This document shows positions 36,460 through 47,845 of a stretch of 64,000 bases of DNA, one piece after another; within the stretch, counting starts at the first letter, position 1, and each line of letters starts with the position of its first letter. Source of the DNA: Vicia villosa (lineage: Eukaryota > Streptophyta > Magnoliopsida > Fabales > Fabaceae); the NCBI RefSeq assembly GCF_029867415.1, contig NW_026705911.1, positions 186,001 through 250,000 on the forward strand, in the 5' to 3' direction. Below the pieces are notes generated by a model. The model was given only the letters and a program-made list of their open reading frames with translations, was not told the DNA's origin and made no database searches. Made by a program: the position numbers and the translations under genes.

Positions 36460-37473
36460 TTATTTTTCTTCTTCTTGAGTAAGTACATTAAATGATTCGA
36501 CAAGAGATCTCTCCAAAGGGCTAGATAGATGAATTTGGTTTGCCACTTCAACTACACTCTCTTCAGTAACATCCATGCGAAAACAGTCATTCTTGTCTTT
36601 TGGTTGCTTCATGGCATCGAAGAGATTAAAGCATACCTCTTCATCTTGAACTCTTAACTTCATGATACCATCATCAATATCGATCATCATCCGGGCTGTT
36701 TTCATGAATGGTCTTCCAAGTATGATAGGTGACTCCTTATCTTCTTCCATGTCAATCACAACGAAATCTACTGGAAACAAAAATTTGTCTACTTTTACTA
36801 ACATGTCTTGTGCAACTCCATAAGGAAGAGTGGTTGACTTATCTGCTAATTGTAAAGTCATTCTTGTTGACTTCATCTCAATATTTCCCAACCGCTTCAC
36901 TATTGATAGAGGAATTAAATTGATGCTTGATCCTAAATCGATCAATCCATTCCCAATATTTTGATTGCCAATTGTAACCGGCAATGTGACTCTTCCAGGA
37001 TCTCTTGCCTTTTGAGGAAGGCGTGATATTATAGCACTACATTGTGCATCAAGTATAACAACTTCTTCTTCTTCCGGTCTTTTCTTCTTTGTCAAAATAT
37101 CTTTCATGAATTTCGCATATTTTGGCATTTGAGCAATTGCTTCGGAGAATGGAATATTAATTTGTAGTTGTTTAAAAATTTCCATAAACCTTGCATATTG
37201 CCTCGCATTGTCCTTCTTTGATGGAGCATGGGGATATGGCAAATGTTGACTTGGTATCACGTTGCTTGCCATCTTTTCTCTACTACTCTTTCTTTTTAGC
37301 TTTTCTTTCTTCTTAACTTCTTTATTCACATTTTCTTCTTCAGCATTAGTATCAATAATTTCATATTCTTCATCTTCTCCATCATGTTTTTCAGCTTTCT
37401 CCTCCGTATCATCTTCAACATCATTCTTTTCAACTTCATTATTACTTCCTTTTTGCCCAGTTCTTGTTACCAC
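36460..37473 (-). pseudogene. aspartic protease and Gag-Pol linker (Athila-type)
   Basis: A 337-residue ORF begins with a Glu/Lys-rich acidic linker (about residues 10-70), followed by the retropepsin fold with LIDLGSSINLIP as the active-site loop and IILGRPFM as the C-terminal flap region. It would cleave Gag-Pol. The active site reads D-L-G rather than D-T/S-G, which is common in Athila-type proteases. It is one frame off gag. It ends at TAA 36460-36462 but the frame stays open beyond. Confidence 0.85.
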
Positions 37474-38942
37474 CGCTTTCCAATGCTCTTTTGGATTCTC
37501 TTGAGTGTTGGCTGAGAATGTTGTATTTGATGATTCGCTGCAAGCTGTTTAGCCAGTTGGCCCACTTGAGTTTCCAAATTCTTTATAGTTGCCTCTTGAT
37601 TTTTGTGATTTGTCATTGACATTTGTATGAACTGATTCATGGTCTCTTCCAACTTAGATTGTCCTCCTTGTTGTTGTGGCGACGATTGAGTGTAAGGTTG
37701 AAAGGTTTGTTGTTGATATCCTTGATTATGTGGCCTTTGTTGATAACTTTGATTGTTATTCCTTGGTGGATAACCTTGTTGATACGGAGGATTCTGATAT
37801 TGATTCTGTCTTTGTCCTTGATTGTTATTCATGTAATTCATTTCTTCTTCCAACACCGGCGGGCAAAATCCTGTCTGATGCTCTCCCTTGCATAACTCGC
37901 ACTTTGCAACTTGATAAGAGTTAGATACACCATTCAGCTCCTTGAGTTGTTGTGGTAGTTTAGACATTTGTTGTGTCAAAAGTTCCACTTGCGATGTTAG
38001 TAACTTATTTTGGGCCAGCAGAGCATCACTGTTATTCAATTCCAAAATTCCGGCTTTCTTCTCTCTGACAGTTCGATCATGATTCCCTTGACGATCATTC
38101 AGAGCCATTCGCTCTATTATCTGAGTAACTTCAGCAGGGGTTTTGGACATAAGTGAACCACCAGCTGTGGCATCCAAGAGTGTCTTGTTTGTAGGTGTGA
38201 GACCATTACGAAACATGTGGATTTGATCAACTTCTGCAAAACCGTGTCCTTTGCACTTTCTCAACATAGCTTTATACCTTTCCCATGCTTCATTCAATGA
38301 TTCATTACTTCCTTGAGAGAATACGGCTATTGCTGTTTTTGCTTCAAAGAATCGGTTTTGAGAGTAAAACCTTTCTAAAAACTTTTCTTCTAAGGTGTTC
38401 CAGTCGGTCATCATTGTTTCGGGTTGATCCAAGTATCAATCCTTTGCCTTAGATAACAAAGAATGTGGGAACAACCTCTTGAATAGTGTCTCTTCATCAG
38501 CTTGAGCTACACCAGTTGTACCTATTAACTCATAGAACTGAGTAAGATGCGTGTACGGATCTTCGTGGTCCAATCCGGCGAAAGGACTTGCACAAATCAA
38601 TTGTATGATACCGGTCTTCAATTCTGTCGGTCGCCCGTTGGCGGCAGTTCTAGCGAACTGCAGGTTGAGTCTTGGACTATTTGCACATGGACCCGTAGCA
38701 GCCATGTTGATGACAGTAGGTTGTATAATAACTTCCTGTTCTTCTTCAGCAAATAGTTCGTGAAAGAAAAGTCCTTCTTGCGACTCGTCAATTGTTTCAA
38801 GTTGTTGTGACGATGTCGCAGTTGCGTTGTCTCTGGCTCTTGCTATGTTTGCTCTTCTTCGTGTTTTGCTGTTTAACCTCCTAGCGGTCCTTTCGATCTC
38901 GGGATCAAAAAGAAGTTGATCACTGGGAACTTTGCTGCGCAT
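37467..38942 (-). pseudogene. Gag (Athila-type)
   Basis: The likely start is the ATG at 38942 (MRSKVPSDQLLF), about 110 nt from the PBS. The Ty3-type Gag domain includes the WNTLEEKFLERFYSQ and NEAWERYKAMLRKC segments. A zinc-knuckle-like C-x2-C-x4-H-x4-C (CELCKGEHQTGFC) precedes a long Gln/Asn/Tyr-rich region. One TGA (38436-38438) interrupts the frame at a position where a tryptophan codon (TGG) would be expected. Near 37510 the frame is lost, so protease is read in another frame. The product would form the capsid shell. Confidence 0.85.
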
Positions 38943-39049
38943 ACACGAATTTCTGCAAAAACTAACACACGAGTGAAACAACCAACTCAATAAAATAGTA
39001 ACAAAAACTCAAAATAAAACTATTGCAATGCGTGCAATATTGACACCAA
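38943..39049 (-). mobile_element. 5' leader of the Athila-type element
   Basis: A short segment between PBS and gag start; nothing else is seen. Confidence 0.6.
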
Positions 39050-39067
39050 TCCCCGGCAACGGCGCCA
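39050..39067 (-). other. primer binding site (tRNA-Asp type)
   Basis: The minus strand reads TGGCGCCGTTGCCGGGGA, the PBS known from Athila, Cyclops and related elements. It is separated from the LTR end by three bases. Confidence 0.92.
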
Positions 39068-39070
39068 ATT

Positions 39071-40241
39071 TGTTGAAAGTATTTGTGGGTAAATATTTTC
39101 AGTATATATCGTATCCACAGTGATTGGTTTAATATCACTGCCGTCCTACAGTTAGTTATTTTGAGTGAGAACAAGTAGTTGAATTTGTTTTATAATTATA
39201 ATGCTATCAAATCTAAACAATAATTTAAATGCAAATGCTGAAAGTTTGTTAACGATTAAGGAGATACGTTGAGCTTCAGGGTTCATCAACCTATTCCTAT
39301 ACAATAGGTCAATTAATTCACAATTGAACAATCATTCGAATTATTATCTTCACTTATCCTCAAATATGATTCCATGTCTGCAAATCAAATTAGATAAACT
39401 TTTACCGATACGAGATTCGATCTCTCCAAATATCAATATCGATAATAGTAATAAGGAACGATAATTATGAAAACCCAATCACAATTCCATCTCTGCAAAT
39501 TGAGATTGAATCAATATAGTAACCTAGGGCAAAAGTTAGAATCTTTTCTTTCGATCAAAGACTCCACAATGATTTAAAATAAAAACAAGGTTTCTTATTG
39601 ATAATAAATTCAAACAATTGTTCATAGGAAAGAATCAATGGTATTGTATATTCATAGGTTAAATACTACCTTAAACTCAACAAGGGGAATTTAGCTCTCC
39701 ATAGACATGAAGAACACACAAGAATGAATAGAGGGATTCATCTTCATCAACGGAATGTCTTCAATTGGTAAAGATTTGGCCTTCGATTATTGTTCTCGGC
39801 TTCAAACTTAGAATGCTCTCCTAATTTCGCTCACTAAAGATCTCCTTTTACTTTGAAGACTAGGGCTTCTATTTATAACTTTTGGGCCTGAAACGTCGCG
39901 TCCGCAGCGCGGTAACGGGTTGGCGCGGCGCGGTCAAAAACAGTGAGTTTGGCGCGGCGCCGTCCTGGACTCCCGCGGTGCGCTCTTGCTCAAACTTCTT
40001 CTTTTTGCTTTGCCTTTGAGACTTCCAGTTTTCTTTCCTCCTCATGTTCTTATAAAGCTCTTTTTCAGTTCTAAACATGCATTAATAGTACCCATAAGTG
40101 ATTCAATTTGCTTTACAAATGAACTAAACTTATTCAGTTCAATTCTTATTAAAAACCTATAGATTTATCACAATTTGCATTAATTTAGAAAATAATTTAC
40201 TTATATTAACACATGAATTTACCATTAATTCACTCCTAACA
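39071..40241 (-). mobile_element. 5' LTR of the Athila-type element
   Basis: The 1,171-bp LTR reads TGTTGAAAG...CCTAACA on +, with TG/CA ends. It is adjacent to the PBS. The homologous 3' LTR remains lie at 5320-5733 and 7172-7444. Right target duplication ACTCC is at 40242-40246. The TATA box is at 39870-39877 (minus strand TATAAATA), and a CG-rich island follows it at about 39891-39980. Confidence 0.92.
39870..39877 (-). promoter_or_regulatory. TATA box of the Athila-type 5' LTR
   Basis: TATAAATAG on the minus strand is conserved in both LTR copies. It is the best Pol II promoter candidate of the element. Confidence 0.55.
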
Positions 40242-40244
40242 ACT

Positions 40245-41318
40245 CCCAAATTAAAATACAAATCAGATGCTCTTTGTGAAGCATGTCAGAAGGGCAAGTT
40301 CTCCAAACATGCATTCAAATCTAAGAATGTTGTCTCTTCCTCAAGGCCGCTAGAACTTCTGCACATTGATCTGTTTGGACCAGTCAAAACAGCATCTATC
40401 AGAGGGAATAAATATGGATTAGTCATCGTAGATGATTATAGCCGCTGGACATGGGTAAAGTTCTTAAAACACAAGGATGAGTCTCATTCAGTGTTCTTTG
40501 AATTCTGCACTCAGATTCAATCTGAGAAGGAGTGCAAAATCATAAAGGTCAGAAGTGATCATGGTGGTGAATTTGAGAACAGATTCTTTGAGGAGTTCTT
40601 CAAAGAAAATGGTATTGCCCATGATTTCTCTTGCCCTAGAACTCCACAGCAAAATGGAGTTGTAGAGCGAAAGAATAGGACTCTACAAGAAATGGCCAGA
40701 ACCATGATCAATGAAACCAATATGGCTAAGCACTTCAGGGCAGAAGCAATAAACACTGCATGTTATATTCAGAATAGAATCTCTATAAGACCTATTCTAA
40801 ATAAGACTCCTTATGAATTGTGGAAGAACAGAAAGCCCAACATTTCATATTTTCATCCTTTTGGATGTGTCTGTTTCATTCTGAATACTAAAGATCATCT
40901 TGGTAAGTTTGATTCAAAGGCACAAAAATGTTTCCTTCTTGGATATTCTGAACGCTCTAAAGGCTACAGAGTATACAATACTGAAACATTGGTTGTAGAA
41001 GAATCAATCAATATCAGATTTAATGATAAGCTTGGTCTTGAGAAGCCAAAGCAGTTTGAGAATTTTGCAGATATAGATATTGATATATCAGAAGCTGTAG
41101 AACCAAGAAGCAAAGTTTTAGAAGCTGAAAATCTCAGAAGCAAAGAATCAGAAGATCAAGTTGCTGCATCTTTAGAGAATCTCAGAATTTCTGAAGAGCC
41201 AACAGTCAGAAGATCTTCTAGACTCACCTCAGCTCACTCAGAAGATGTGATTCTTGGAAAGAAAGATGATCCTATTAGAACTAGATCTTTTCTAAAGAAT
41301 GATAGTCAGAGTCAGTGA
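40245..41318 (+). pseudogene. integrase of Ty1-type pol, 5'-truncated, ending before RT
   Basis: An open frame of about 357 codons begins in the integrase zinc finger (CEACQKGKF). It continues through the core with D in HIDLFGPV, D in VRSDHGGEF and E in NGVVERKN, then the GYSERSKGYRVYN region. It is truncated by the Athila element on the left. On the right, the sequence stops matching the related element (about 61600) after RTRSFLKND and soon reaches TGA (41316-41318). RT and RNase H are therefore deleted, while the retained segment has no internal stop. Confidence 0.85.
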
Positions 41319-41636
41319 CCAGAATCAGAAGATGAAAGGCTCTATTCATCATCAGAAGCAAATGCAATGCAACACAACTATCATCAAGTGTTTCTGATGG
41401 CGAACACGTGTTTGCACGGATTGTAAAAGCGTGAGTGAATTTGATGGGACGCCGCCCTAGGTAACTGTGTTAAATCATTTCAATTACCACGTTCTCTCAC
41501 CTAACGTCACTCATCAATTAATGCAGTTGATTTCATTTGATTCTGTAACTGTTCATTCTCATAATTTTATTGCATTCTTTTTCAAATCCGCATCTATAAA
41601 TATATTTCAAATCATAACGTTTATCTTTTTCTCTCC

Positions 41637-41691
<55 letters not shown>

Positions 41692-41780
41692 TGTGCATGC
41701 ATTTTTGTAACCTCTTTTCCCTTTTCTCTAACCCTAAGCGCAAACTCAGAAGTATTTCTTGCAATCTCAGTAATGTTTCA
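41319..41780 (+). mobile_element. junction and leader before the third ORF, with (CT)n
   Basis: About 460 bp occupies the place of RT and RNase H. It is non-coding, with a pure CT dinucleotide tract at 41641-41689 about 90 bp upstream of the presumed ORF start. The antisense and sense ORFs over the CT tract are artefacts of the repeat. Confidence 0.6.
41641..41689. repeat. (CT)n microsatellite
   Basis: About 24 uninterrupted CT units lie in the leader of the third ORF. CT tracts are common in plant 5' leaders. Confidence 0.95.
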
Positions 41781-44700
41781 ATGGCTACTTCATCATCTCT
41801 CAACGCTGGTTCATCTGTTCCTCTCCATCTTCAAGAAGAAGATCAGCAAATCGTTCCGGTTATCTCCTGCTCTATTCCCAAAAAAGAGTTGGAAGTTATC
41901 TGTGAACTTATGGTAGACTTTGACAGTCTTGAAGAACATGAGTATCATCTTAAAGAAGATATCATTTTTCAAGGATGAACCTCTTTATTTGATGAGTTCT
42001 GTGGACCGGTTTACGCAGATCTTGTAAAGGAATTTTGGGTGCATGCTGTTGTTGCTCCTAAATCTATTCTGTCCTTTGTCCATGGGAAGTTTGTGGTTGT
42101 TACTGAAAACATCCTGAGAATGATGTTTTATCTAAGAAACCCTGAGGGTGCTTATGAAATTGATCAAAGGGCTGAGTGGGACAAGCTATTGGCTACTCTC
42201 TATAAAGACGTGAAGAAAATCGATCGTGTCAAGGGCATGAAGGATCTCTACAAAATCTAGACCAAGATTCTTCTGGGGTGTTTCTATCACAGGAAAGCAA
42301 CCCATTCTGCAGATTTCGTCAATAATGAGCAGAAATACATTCTGTATTGCATTGCCACTCAGAAGAAGGTTGATGTTATCTACATAATCTTCAACCACAT
42401 GTGGAATGCTGTGAGGGATTCCAGAAATGCTTTCAGAAAGAAGAAGTGTACTATTATTCCTTTTAGAAGAATTATTACAAATCTTCTGGTTCATTCCAAG
42501 ATTGTTGAGGACCTGGAAGCTCAAGGGATCATCAAAGATCTTGTTGTTGATACTGGAAGTTGCTTGAATGCTCTCACCTTGAGAAAGATGAGTGTTATTG
42601 ATGCTGTTGTAAAAATCCCTCAACCTCTTCCTGGAGCAAGAAGCAGAAGAGATCCTATTCTTGCTGACTTTGAGTCCTTCTTCAGAAGTGAGGTGCCAGG
42701 AGTCAGAACTATATATCTAAACTCACTCAAGGAAGAAGAAGGCAAAGTTGCTCCTGCTAAGGGTGGTCGCAAGAAAGTTTTCACTTCCAGGCCTGCTGCT
42801 TCAGAAGATGTTTCAGAAGCTGCACCTGAAGCTATTGTCAAGAAGGAAAGAAGGACAAAGCGAAAATTTGACCATCCTTCTAATAACCAGGAGAAGGAAG
42901 TCCAGAGTGTAGCTGCTGCTACTGTTGTTGAGAAAGCCGTTCTAGAAGAAGTTGTTGCTGAAGAAGTTCAGGAAGTTGTAGTTGAAAAGAAAGATAGTGA
43001 AAAAGAGACTGCTGAGAAGAAGAAGAAGAAGAAGAGAAAGATGAAAAATAAGAATGTGGAAGATGAAAAGGTTGCTGAAAAGAAGAAGGCAAGAAAAAGA
43101 AAATTGATCATTGATGCCTCAGATGAAGATGAGTAAGTTCAAGGAGCTGTGAATCAGCAAGCAGAAGCTGTGAATCAGCAAGAGGAAATCATTCAAGGAC
43201 CAACAAATCAAGAAGTTGACGGTCAGAAGGCTGTTGATAGTGAGAAGGAGAAACTGGAATCTGTCAGAAGAAGAGAAATTTCTCTTGGAAAGGCAAAGAT
43301 TATGGAAGAGCAGAAGAGTAAGAAGCAGAGGAAGCTGGAGGCTGTGTTTGAAGCAGTTCAGAAGGTGTCCAAAGGTATACATCTCTCTGAACCCGATTCT
43401 GTTCCTGCTTTACGTTCAGAAGTTGCACCAATAGCTGTTGCTCAAACCCCTGAACCAGTAAATCAACCAGAAAAAGCCCCATCAGGATCACCCATAAACT
43501 TCCATGTTCTTACACCTCCTTCTTCTCCTGTAACCAAAACTCTTACTCCTCCTCACTCACCCATCACAAATGTTCCCATTCCTTCATCTCCACCCATAAC
43601 CAACCTTGCTTCTGACCAGGCCATTGAAACCCCTGTTCTTGACATCCAACCCCTTCAAACTCTCTTTCCACCTCACACAAATATATCCACTTCTCAACCC
43701 CCACCTCATGCAACCTATGAACCAATTCCTTCCTCTTCTCAAAATAATCCTTCTCTATCAGATATTCCAGATTCTGCATCACATGAGCAATTGCTCCGTG
43801 ACTGCAATTACACACCCAAGCCTCGTCCTGAAGCTGAGTTGGTAGTGTTAGATTTTGAGACTGAAGCAGAATCATCCTTCCGTTTGGATAGAGAGCCTCA
43901 ACCCTATTCTGTCCCAAACCCAGATTCCCCCATAACCAAAATAAAATCTCGCCGAGCATACCCTATTGGTGTAATCTATGAGATGGTAAAGAGGAACATC
44001 AGAAGAGTCTTTGATACTCTCAGAATAGTTGAGAATGCTGGATTAAACGATGTTGCTATGCGAAAATTCTGGAGAATCTTCCGAAGAAAAGCAGATGCTT
44101 ATTTTGAAGAACTTCAGGAAATTTGTGTATAACTTGCTCCACGACCTTGTGGAATTTTGAGACCCTATGAAGACTTCTGGTTCAGTCGTCTTGGAGGGAG
44201 ATATATTTTTGAAGAGAAGGAATTCATTGATGAATTTGTAGAAGCGCGAATTTCTGCGGAAATGGAAGCCAATCCTTGCAGGGAGATTGTGATATGGAGA
44301 CCTAAGTATCCAGTTCTGACTGGAGACTTCAAGTCCTTGTTTGACTTTCTGAGGGAAAAACTTCTGAGAAAGACCCTAATTTGGTCATTCCAGAAGTTGT
44401 TGACCCACCAGAAGTTGAAGGTCCTTCTGCTCCAAGGAATCTTGCTGCCATTCTTCAAGCTCTTGAGGATGGAGATTCTGACCTTCCTGCTGCAGAATAT
44501 GAAGGAGATGCTTCTATGGAAGAAGCTGATGCTGAAGATCATCCTGCTGGGACTATTCCTGTTGAGGAAAATCAAGGTGATGATCTAATAATGGAAGCTG
44601 CAGTTCAGAATGCTGTCCCTCTGGACAAAAGTTGTGAAGCTTCTTCTGGTGAACCCTCTCTTCTGGTGAAGACTCTAGAGGTTATTCAGAAGAACCAAGC

Positions 44701-44836
44701 TGACCTAGCTTCTCGCATGGACGCGCAAGATACTACCAATGCTGAGTTCCGCACTTTCATGGAGAGGCAGACTGAGAGCAATGTTGGGATTCATGACATG
44801 CTGGCCAAGATTATGACTAAGCTAAGGTCGTCTTAG
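41781..44836 (+). pseudogene. long third ORF downstream of Ty1 pol (plant-transposon-protein-like)
   Basis: From ATG 41781 one frame runs to about 44360, interrupted only by TGA (41976-41978), TAG (42258-42260), TAA (43134-43136) and TAA (44130-44132). A frameshift near 44360-44380 moves the end into the ORF finishing at 44836. The total is about 1,018 codons. Visible parts are an N-terminal domain with LVKEFWVHA and SFVHGKFVVV blocks, a Lys/Glu-rich region with runs like KKKKKKRKMK and KKARKRKL (NLS-like), a Pro/Ser-rich stretch (PPSSP and PPHSP), a conserved-looking segment (AYPIGVIYEMVKRNIRRV onward), and a C-terminal helix rich in heptad-like spacing (NQADLASRMDAQ). It occupies the place of the SIRE env-like ORF, but I see no signal peptide. 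Function unknown. Confidence 0.6.
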
Positions 44837-45850
44837 TCTTTGTGTCTTAGTTGTTTTTCTTTGTTTCTTGCATCTGTCTTCTATGCATCCTCTTTTGTAT
44901 TTTCTAATGATTCTCCTTTGCTAATCAATGAAAATTATCCTTCCTTCTCTCATATTGTTTGTTTTTCATCTGAATCTTTTATGTTTTGTGATGTTATGAC
45001 AAAAAGGGGGAGAAAATGTGATAAATGATCTGATTTATTTTATCAGTTGCTGGGAGAAAGTCTCCACGTTTATAACAAGAATTTGCAAGTTCTATGTCTT
45101 TGAGTGTTTTGCAGGAAGTGAAGATATTCTTAAAAGCTCAACATGAGAAGCAAAGACACGAGGAAAAGCAATTCTGTATGGATTCAAGCTCATGAAAATT
45201 TGAAGCAAGCTGAGTGCTGTGAAGCTTCAAGATCAGAAGCAAGAAGGAAGAATGTTATGATATTCTGATGATAGAATATTCTCTAACTCATTCTTATTCC
45301 TTATATGTTCTGATGCATGTTTTAGTTCTAAATATGCTCTGAAACATTATTGTTTTTGCTCTGATACATATTATATGTTCTGATACATATTTTATGTTCT
45401 GATTCATTCATGCTGTGACTTTTGTCGTTTAGTTTGTTCTGTAACATTTCAGGATGTAGAGATGCTCTGATGATGCTATGGTACATTCAACAATGTTCTG
45501 ATACAATCTAGCATGCAATGACTCAAGAAGAAATTCAAGCTCTGAAGCTGTCCAATGGAAGCAAGAATCAGAAGCTATGAATGTTCTGAAGATCTAAGGA
45601 TATGTGATCGTCTCAACTGAAATGGAAAATACTCAGGGAAGTCCTTTATTTATAAATTTCTTCCAGTATTTATTTCAGGGGGAGATTATTTATATTAGGG
45701 GGAGATTGTTAATCTCAGGGGGAGACATATTCACACACTATGTTTATATGCTTATGCTATAGCTGTGTAATAGTCTTTAGCCGTCTGATATTCTGATCGC
45801 AAATTCATATCATTTATATATGTTTTTGTCATCATCAAAAAGGGGGAGAT
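44837..45850 (+). mobile_element. 3' UTR of the Ty1 element with multiplied PPT-like motifs
   Basis: Non-coding. The motif AGGGGGAGA recurs at about 45676, 45697, 45717 and 45841; a related AAAAAGGGGGAGAA is at about 45001. The last one (45837-45850) abuts the LTR and is the functional-position PPT. Immediately after the stop at 44834-44836 the same frame stays open to about 45028 and is hydrophobic. Confidence 0.65.
45837..45850 (+). other. polypurine tract of the left Ty1 element
   Basis: AAAAAGGGGGAGAT directly precedes the LTR start TGTTAGAAC. Confidence 0.85.
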
Positions 45851-45976
45851 TGTTAGAACAAGATTTGTTCTGATCAATATTCTTAGTTTTGATGATAACA
45901 ATGTATATGAATTTTGTATGAGATAATGTGGTACTCTAATACTATGCAATTTCCATTTCAGGAATTATATAAAGAG
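45851..45976 (+). mobile_element. 3' LTR of the left Ty1 element, first part
   Basis: The 126 bp match the start of the other Ty1 LTR (57103 onward). It breaks at the solo LTR insertion; the last five bases (45972-45976, AAGAG) are the target duplication. The rest continues at 52085. Confidence 0.88.
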
Positions 45977-46919
45977 TGTGGTGTCGTTTTCTTTTACCTC
46001 CCCGTTTCACTTGGGAGGACGGCACGCTAAACCCTTCACGCGAAATTTGGAAGGAGAATGCGCCCGTGGTGGGATGAATTTTGTTTCAGTTCTTCCTACG
46101 ATATCACACGAACTTTCTTATTTGTCCTACGAGTAGGAAAGGGGAAAAAAGATCTCAACTAAACCCTAGGAGTTTGCTAAGTGTGGGGATTTCACCTAGA
46201 CTAGAAATTCTGGAGTCCGGGAGGTCGGTTATACATAGGGAAGTGTTTAAACACCCTACATATCTGTAGTACTCTACAGGAACCTTCTCTGTGTCATTGT
46301 GATTGTGTTTGCTGCTAATGATTGGGAAAGTTTCTCCTTTGTGTTAGGAGAAGGAATTGAATTGATTTTAAAAGACAGACAGACAGACAAACTGACTATT
46401 TTTGGTATTTTATTAGCTCGCTGAGATTCCTTGTGAACCTCATGCCTACATATCCCTAGTGGAAGTCAGAGCTTAATGTAGTTCGGGGAACTAACTAGGG
46501 AAATTACTTGTTTTTTTGGTGCCTTGCTTGAAGCTCAAGGTTGAAGCTTGGAATTAAATCTCTGTTTACAGTAAAGAGACATGAAATCATCTTTACAGAG
46601 AGGTATTAGTACTATTCTACCACAAACATTTAAAAGAGTGACAGAATAACTGGATTCATTTCATTCAAGAGGGGGACCTTACTTGTGTATGTGCAAGTAT
46701 ACCAGTCAAATGCCTCTTCAATGAAAGAAAGTTGCTCATCCAAATTAGGGAAAGTTACCACATGTCTGGGTTTTACTGCCAGCTCATGCCTTTCAAAATC
46801 CTAAATGGGAGACTTGATTAAAATTGAAATGAAATGTTTGTTTGTTTGAATGTGGTAGAGTAGTAAAAATATCTCTCTATAGAGATAAGCTATGTCTATC
46901 TACTGTATAAAAGATTTGA

Positions 46920-47500
46920 CTTTAGCTGGCTTGTATGAGGCCCAAGCTTGAGGCTTTTTGATTGATTAATTAATATTATTGACTCTGGGAGATGACTCCA
47001 ATGGGGATTAATTACAGGGTATTTTTGTGTTCTGTACAAAGCCCAGAATTGAGGCTGACTCTACTTAGGGAGACTCTATTTATGTGCCTTGTACAAAGCC
47101 CAAGGTTGTAGCTGATTGCTGAGGATAATTGAATGAATGACTCTATTTTATGTGCCTTGTACAAAGCCCTAGGTTGTGGCTGACTCTAGCTAGGAAAAAA
47201 ACATTATTTTCTGCCTTGTACAAAGCCCAAGGTTGTGGCAGACTCTTAAATGAACTGAGTATGGATGACTCTATGGGGAAAAGATCCTAGGTGTTAGGAA
47301 TCTTTGACACATGAAAATATGGTTTATCTGCCTTGTACAAAGCCCAAGGTTGTGACTACTGAATGATGAAGAACTCACTGGGGAGACTCTATTATCTGCC
47401 TTGTACAATGCCCAAGGTTGAGGCTGACTCTTGACAGGGGAGTTTTATTGTTTGGGTGCCTTGTATGAAGCCCAAGGTTGAGGCTAACTATTTTTGTTGG
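46920..47500. repeat. degenerate repeats around GCCTTGTACAAAGCCCAAGG
   Basis: The phrase GCCTTGTACAAAGCCCAAGG, or close variants followed by TTG(T/A)GGCTGACTCT, occurs about seven times at irregular 60-120-bp spacing. It is in the R/U5 side of the solo LTR. The core TTGTACAA is palindromic. Confidence 0.75.
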
Positions 47501-47544
47501 TTTTGACTCTACTGAGGAGGTTTTATTTATTAAAAGACTGTTTT

Positions 47545-47845
47545 TCTTTGGAAGCTAACCCTTTCCAGGGATTTTGACTCAGCTGGTGAATTTGTCTGTT
47601 AAAAGACTGACTTTATCATGTTTTTGGAGGCTGACCCTTTCCAGGGGTTTTGACTTTTTTTTGGGGAAATTATCTCCTAAGAGAAATGAATCTTTATTTT
47701 TTGACATTTTAATAATTGACTTTGGAGGCTAACCCTTTCCAGGGATTTATATTAAAAATGAAAGAATGTGTGGAAGCTAACCCTTTCCAGGGATTTTATG
47801 ATTGAAATGATGACTTGATTTGGAGGCTAACCCTTTCCAGGGGTT
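47545..47845. repeat. degenerate repeats around CTAACCCTTTCCAGGGATTT
   Basis: At least five copies of (G)AGGCTAACCCTTTCCAGG, with small variations, lie at 45-100-bp spacing, directly after the previous block. A further motif, CACCGGGAATAATTC, recurs at about 48309, 48380 and 48773. Confidence 0.75.

Larger units (their letters stand above)
5320..40241 (-). mobile_element. Athila/Cyclops-type Ty3 retrotransposon, interrupted by nested insertions
   Basis: On the minus strand the order is 5' LTR (39071-40241), tRNA-Asp-type PBS, gag, protease, RT, RNase H, integrase, an extra ORF in the env position, 3' UTR, PPT (7445-7464) and 3' LTR (remains 5320-5733 and 7172-7444). Removing the array and solo LTR leaves about 11.5 kb, close to the known size of pea Cyclops. 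The PBS sequence, FMDD-type RT and ORF order place it in the Athila clade of Ty3/gypsy. The right target duplication is ACTCC (40242-40246), inside a Ty1 pol gene. The left end is off-window because an Ogre element split the 3' LTR. At least five in-frame stops, a frameshift and a deletion make it non-functional. Confidence 0.88.

Noticed and set aside
41467..41916. 149-codon ORF spanning the CT tract, and the antisense Glu/Arg ORF at 41621-41803
   Set aside because: Both depend on translating the dinucleotide repeat; the supported frame here is the one starting at 41781.
43119..44575. Antisense ORFs opposite the third ORF (for example 43119-43382, 43564-43959, 44165-44575)
   Set aside because: They are shadows of the Lys/Glu- and Pro-rich sense frame; no independent evidence.
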